Assembly: GCA_041164825.1 (NCBI GenBank) | Contig: JBEAOO010000034.1 | Location: 1 to 7,668, forward strand | Length of the DNA stretch: 7,668 nucleotides | Direction: 5' to 3' | DNA from: JBEAOO01 sp041164825 | Lineage (GTDB): Bacteria; Pseudomonadota; Gammaproteobacteria; Burkholderiales; Burkholderiaceae_C | Translations under genes and position numbers: made by a program | Notes under the pieces: generated by a model | Seen by the model: the letters and a program-made list of their open reading frames with translations, nothing else | Told to the model about the DNA's origin: nothing | The model's database searches: none | In this document: positions 5,614-7,668 of the stretch, in pieces | Numbering within the stretch: the stretch's first letter is position 1 | Layout: each line of letters opens with the position of its first letter

Positions 5614-6645
5614 TCAATGGCCGTTTGGCGAAAGTTCTGCGGCTTCTTGGTGGTAGCGGGTCACCACCTCGACTTCGTTCTTGGAGCCGAGCATCACGCT
5701 GACGCGTTCGTGCAGTTTGGTGGGCACGATGTCCATGATGCGTTGTTCGCCGTTGGTGGCGGCGCCGCCGGCTTGCTCCACCAGGAAGGCCATGGGGTTG
5801 GCCTCGTACATCAGCCGCAGCTTGCCGGCTTTTTGCGGCTCGCGCTTGTCCCAGGGGTACATGAAGACGCCGCCGCGGCTCAGGATGCGGTGCACGTCGG
5901 CCACCATGCTGGCGATCCAGCGCATGTTGAAGTTCTTGCCGCGCGGGCCTTCGTCGCCGGCCAGGCACTCTTCGATGTAGCGCGTCACGGGCGGCGCCCA
6001 GTGGCGCATGTTGCTCATGTTGATGGCGAACTCTTGGGTGTCGTCCGGGATGCGCACGTTCTCTTCGGTCAGCACCCAGGAGCCCATTTCGCGGTCGAGC
6101 GTGAACATGGCCACACCATCGCCCACGGTCAGCACCAGCGTGGTTTGCGGGCCATACACGCAGTAGCCGGCGGCGGCTTGCTGCTTGCCGGGTTGCAGGA
6201 AGTCTTCTTCGCTGACGCCGCGGTTGTTGGTGACCTTGCGCAGCACCGAGAAGATGGTGCCGATGCTGACGTTGACGTCGATGTTGGACGAGCCGTCGAG
6301 CGGGTCGAACAGCAGCAGGAATTCGCCCTGCGGGTAGCGGTTGGGCACGACGTGGATGGAGTCCATTTCTTCGGACGCCATGGCCGCCAAGTGGCCGCCC
6401 CATTCGTTGGCTTCGATCAGCACCTCGTTGGAGATGATGTCGAGCTTCTTCTGCACTTCGCCTTGCACGTTTTCAGTCTCGGCGCTGCCCATCACGTCAC
6501 CGAGCGCGCCTTTGTTGACGCTGATGCTGATGCGCTTGCAGGCGCGGGCGACCACTTCAATCAAGAGGCGCAGCTGGGCGGGGATGTGGCCGTGCTGGCG
6601 CTCTTGTTCGACCAGGTATTGGGTGAGGGAAATGCGTTTGCTCAT
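5614..6645 (-). CDS. fbp: Fructose-1,6-bisphosphatase class I
   Basis: This 343-residue cytoplasmic enzyme hydrolyses fructose 1,6-bisphosphate to fructose 6-phosphate and phosphate, the key irreversible step of gluconeogenesis (and of the Calvin cycle where present). Class I signatures are clear. They are the metal-site acidic pair in ASEEMD (90-95), the metal/phosphate motif DPLDGSSNID (114-123), the substrate region KNFNMRW (237-243) and the basic YPWDKR (263-268). The LMYEANPMAF segment (278-287) and the terminal AGGAATNG (292-299) complete the set. The length is normal for the family. The start lies 4 nt past the end of pepN. Its Shine-Dalgarno (TTGGAGA, 6654-6660) is within the last pepN codons, so translation is probably coupled. 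No terminator separates it from the downstream tRNA-Thr. All expected active-site residues that I can check are present. Confidence 0.97.
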   Translation of the reverse strand: MSKRISLTQYLVEQERQHGHIPAQLRLLIEVVARACKRISISVNKGALGDVMGSAETENVQGEVQKKLDIISNEVLIEANEWGGHLAAMASEEMDSIHVVPNRYPQGEFLLLFDPLDGSSNIDVNVSIGTIFSVLRKVTNNRGVSEEDFLQPGKQQAAAGYCVYGPQTTLVLTVGDGVAMFTLDREMGSWVLTEENVRIPDDTQEFAINMSNMRHWAPPVTRYIEECLAGDEGPRGKNFNMRWIASMVADVHRILSRGGVFMYPWDKREPQKAGKLRLMYEANPMAFLVEQAGGAATNGEQRIMDIVPTKLHERVSVMLGSKNEVEVVTRYHQEAAELSPNGH

Positions 6646-6648
6646 GGT

Positions 6649-7668
6649 TCAATTCTCCAAGGCGCGGATGACAATTTCGCGCACGTCGTTGCTCAAATCG
6701 GGTTTGGCGGCCACGCGGGCAATCGCCACGCGGGCGGCGCTGCGGTAGGGCTCGGCCAGTTGCGTCCAGCGGTCCATGGCGCGGGCCATGCGGGCGGCGA
6801 GTTGCGGGTTGGCGGCGTCAAGCTCCAGCACGCGGTCGGCCCAGAACACATAGCCGGCGGCGTTGGCGCTGTGGAAGGCGGCGGGGTTGTTCATGCACAG
6901 CGCTGCAATCAGCGCGCGGGCACGGTTGGGGTTTTTCAGGCTGAAGTCGGGGTGCTTGAGCAGGGCTTGCACGCGTGCCAGCACCTGGCCGTTGCGCTCG
7001 GGCGCGGTGGCTTGCAGCGTGAACCACTTGTCGATCACCAGCGCCTCGCCGCGGAACTCGGCGTGGAAGCGCTGCAGCGCGCCCTCGGCCAGCGGCGAAT
7101 GCGCGGCCACCAAGGCCGACAGCGCGCCCAGGCGCTCGGTCATGTTGCCGGCGTCTTTGAAGCGTTGCAGCGCGCGGCCCGGCCACACCGGGTCGCCGGT
7201 TTCCACGGCGTTCAGCGTCAGCATGTGCAGCGCCAGGTTGGCGAGCGCGCGTTGGCCGCTTTGCTGGGCGTTGGGCTGGTAGGCGGCGCGCACCTGGTGC
7301 TGCTCAAAGGCCCAGGCCCAGTCGGCGTGCAGGTCGCACGCCAGCTGGCTGCGCATGGCTTCGCGCACCGTGTGGATGGCCTGCGGGTCGACCACGTCGA
7401 GCTGCTCGGCCACGTAAATTTCGCTCGGCAGCGTCAGCACCAGTTCCTTGAAGGCCGCATCGAGCGCCGGGTCGCGCAGCACGGCGCGCATGGCGTCGAT
7501 GTAGGCGGCGTCGAGCTCGGCCGGGCCGCGGCCTTGCACGGCGGCGATCAGGCGGTTCAGGCCCAGGCGCTGGCCGGCTTCCCATTGGTTGAACGGGTCG
7601 CTGTCGTGGCGCAGCAGCACCAGCAGGTCGGCGTCGCTGAGCGCATCGGCCAGCGTCACCGGGGCCGA
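6649..7668 (-). CDS. pepN: Aminopeptidase N, C-terminal part (partial)
   Basis: These are the last 339 codons of an M1-family aminopeptidase N, a broad-specificity zinc exopeptidase that removes N-terminal residues from peptides in the cytoplasm. The 5' end lies beyond the right edge of the window, so the gene is not complete here. The catalytic GAMEN and HExxH motifs are in the missing part. The visible part begins SAPV (as in E. coli PepN ahead of its C-terminal domain), then has the conserved LLRHDSDPFNQWEAGQRL region (residues 18-35). The rest is an all-alpha, ARM-like superhelix that caps the active site, and the end VREIVIRALEN fits the family. The codon at 7657-7659 is GTG, but it is internal and not a start. 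Within the visible part the frame is intact. The gene is followed after 3 nt by fbp. Confidence 0.93.
   Translation of the reverse strand, partial: SAPVTLADALSDADLLVLLRHDSDPFNQWEAGQRLGLNRLIAAVQGRGPAELDAAYIDAMRAVLRDPALDAAFKELVLTLPSEIYVAEQLDVVDPQAIHTVREAMRSQLACDLHADWAWAFEQHQVRAAYQPNAQQSGQRALANLALHMLTLNAVETGDPVWPGRALQRFKDAGNMTERLGALSALVAAHSPLAEGALQRFHAEFRGEALVIDKWFTLQATAPERNGQVLARVQALLKHPDFSLKNPNRARALIAALCMNNPAAFHSANAAGYVFWADRVLELDAANPQLAARMARAMDRWTQLAEPYRSAARVAIARVAAKPDLSNDVREIVIRALEN
6655..6658 (-). promoter_or_regulatory. fbp ribosome-binding site inside pepN
   Basis: GGAG on the minus strand lies 9 nt before the fbp ATG and overlaps the last codons of pepN, whose TGA is 3 nt from that ATG. 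This fixes the fbp start and suggests that ribosomes finishing pepN help initiate fbp. Confidence 0.7.

Noticed and set aside
7657..7659. GTG at the right side as the start of a 336-residue protein
   Set aside because: The frame continues to the window edge as SAP before this valine, matching the interior of aminopeptidase N, so it is a partial gene.

Overview
This 7.7-kb window is GC-rich chromosomal DNA (about two-thirds G+C by eye). The dense packing, the pepN-fbp gene pair and the protein sequences suggest a betaproteobacterium of the order Burkholderiales, probably Comamonadaceae. That placement is inference from the sequence alone. There is no sign of a phage, insertion sequence, CRISPR array or defence system.

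Layout from left to right. Positions 1-212 are non-coding, with short repeats. A small gene on + (213-443) encodes a cysteine-motif protein of the 'oxidoreductase-like' family. It converges on a 598-residue polytopic membrane protein with a C-terminal zinc ribbon, encoded on - (510-2306). A strong hairpin lies between the two. A 147-bp divergent intergenic region with a nested inverted repeat separates the membrane protein gene from an atypical-SDR NAD(P)-binding protein on + (2454-3158). That gene converges, with only 12 bp between stop codons, on a GH32 beta-fructosidase on - (3171-4589). Upstream of it on the same strand is a secreted alpha/beta-hydrolase-like protein (4651-5406). Then come an intrinsic terminator, a tRNA-Thr(CGU) gene (5513-5588), fructose-1,6-bisphosphatase (fbp, 5614-6645) and the C-terminal 339 codons of aminopeptidase N (pepN, 6649 to the window end), all on -.

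The right half reads as one leftward unit: pepN, then fbp (3-nt gap), then tRNA-Thr (25-nt gap), then a terminator. The tRNA also has a -10-like box of its own. The GH32 enzyme would release fructose and glucose in the cytoplasm, and Fbp serves gluconeogenesis. Both belong to sugar metabolism, but nothing in the window ties them together in regulation, and no sugar transporter or regulator is present.

Most of the window is ordinary housekeeping and accessory metabolism. The points most worth a second look are the alpha/beta-hydrolase whose nucleophile-elbow motif appears to have been deleted in frame, the nested inverted repeat just ahead of the SDR gene's ribosome-binding site, and the uncharacterised membrane zinc-ribbon protein. 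I see no convincing new multi-gene system.
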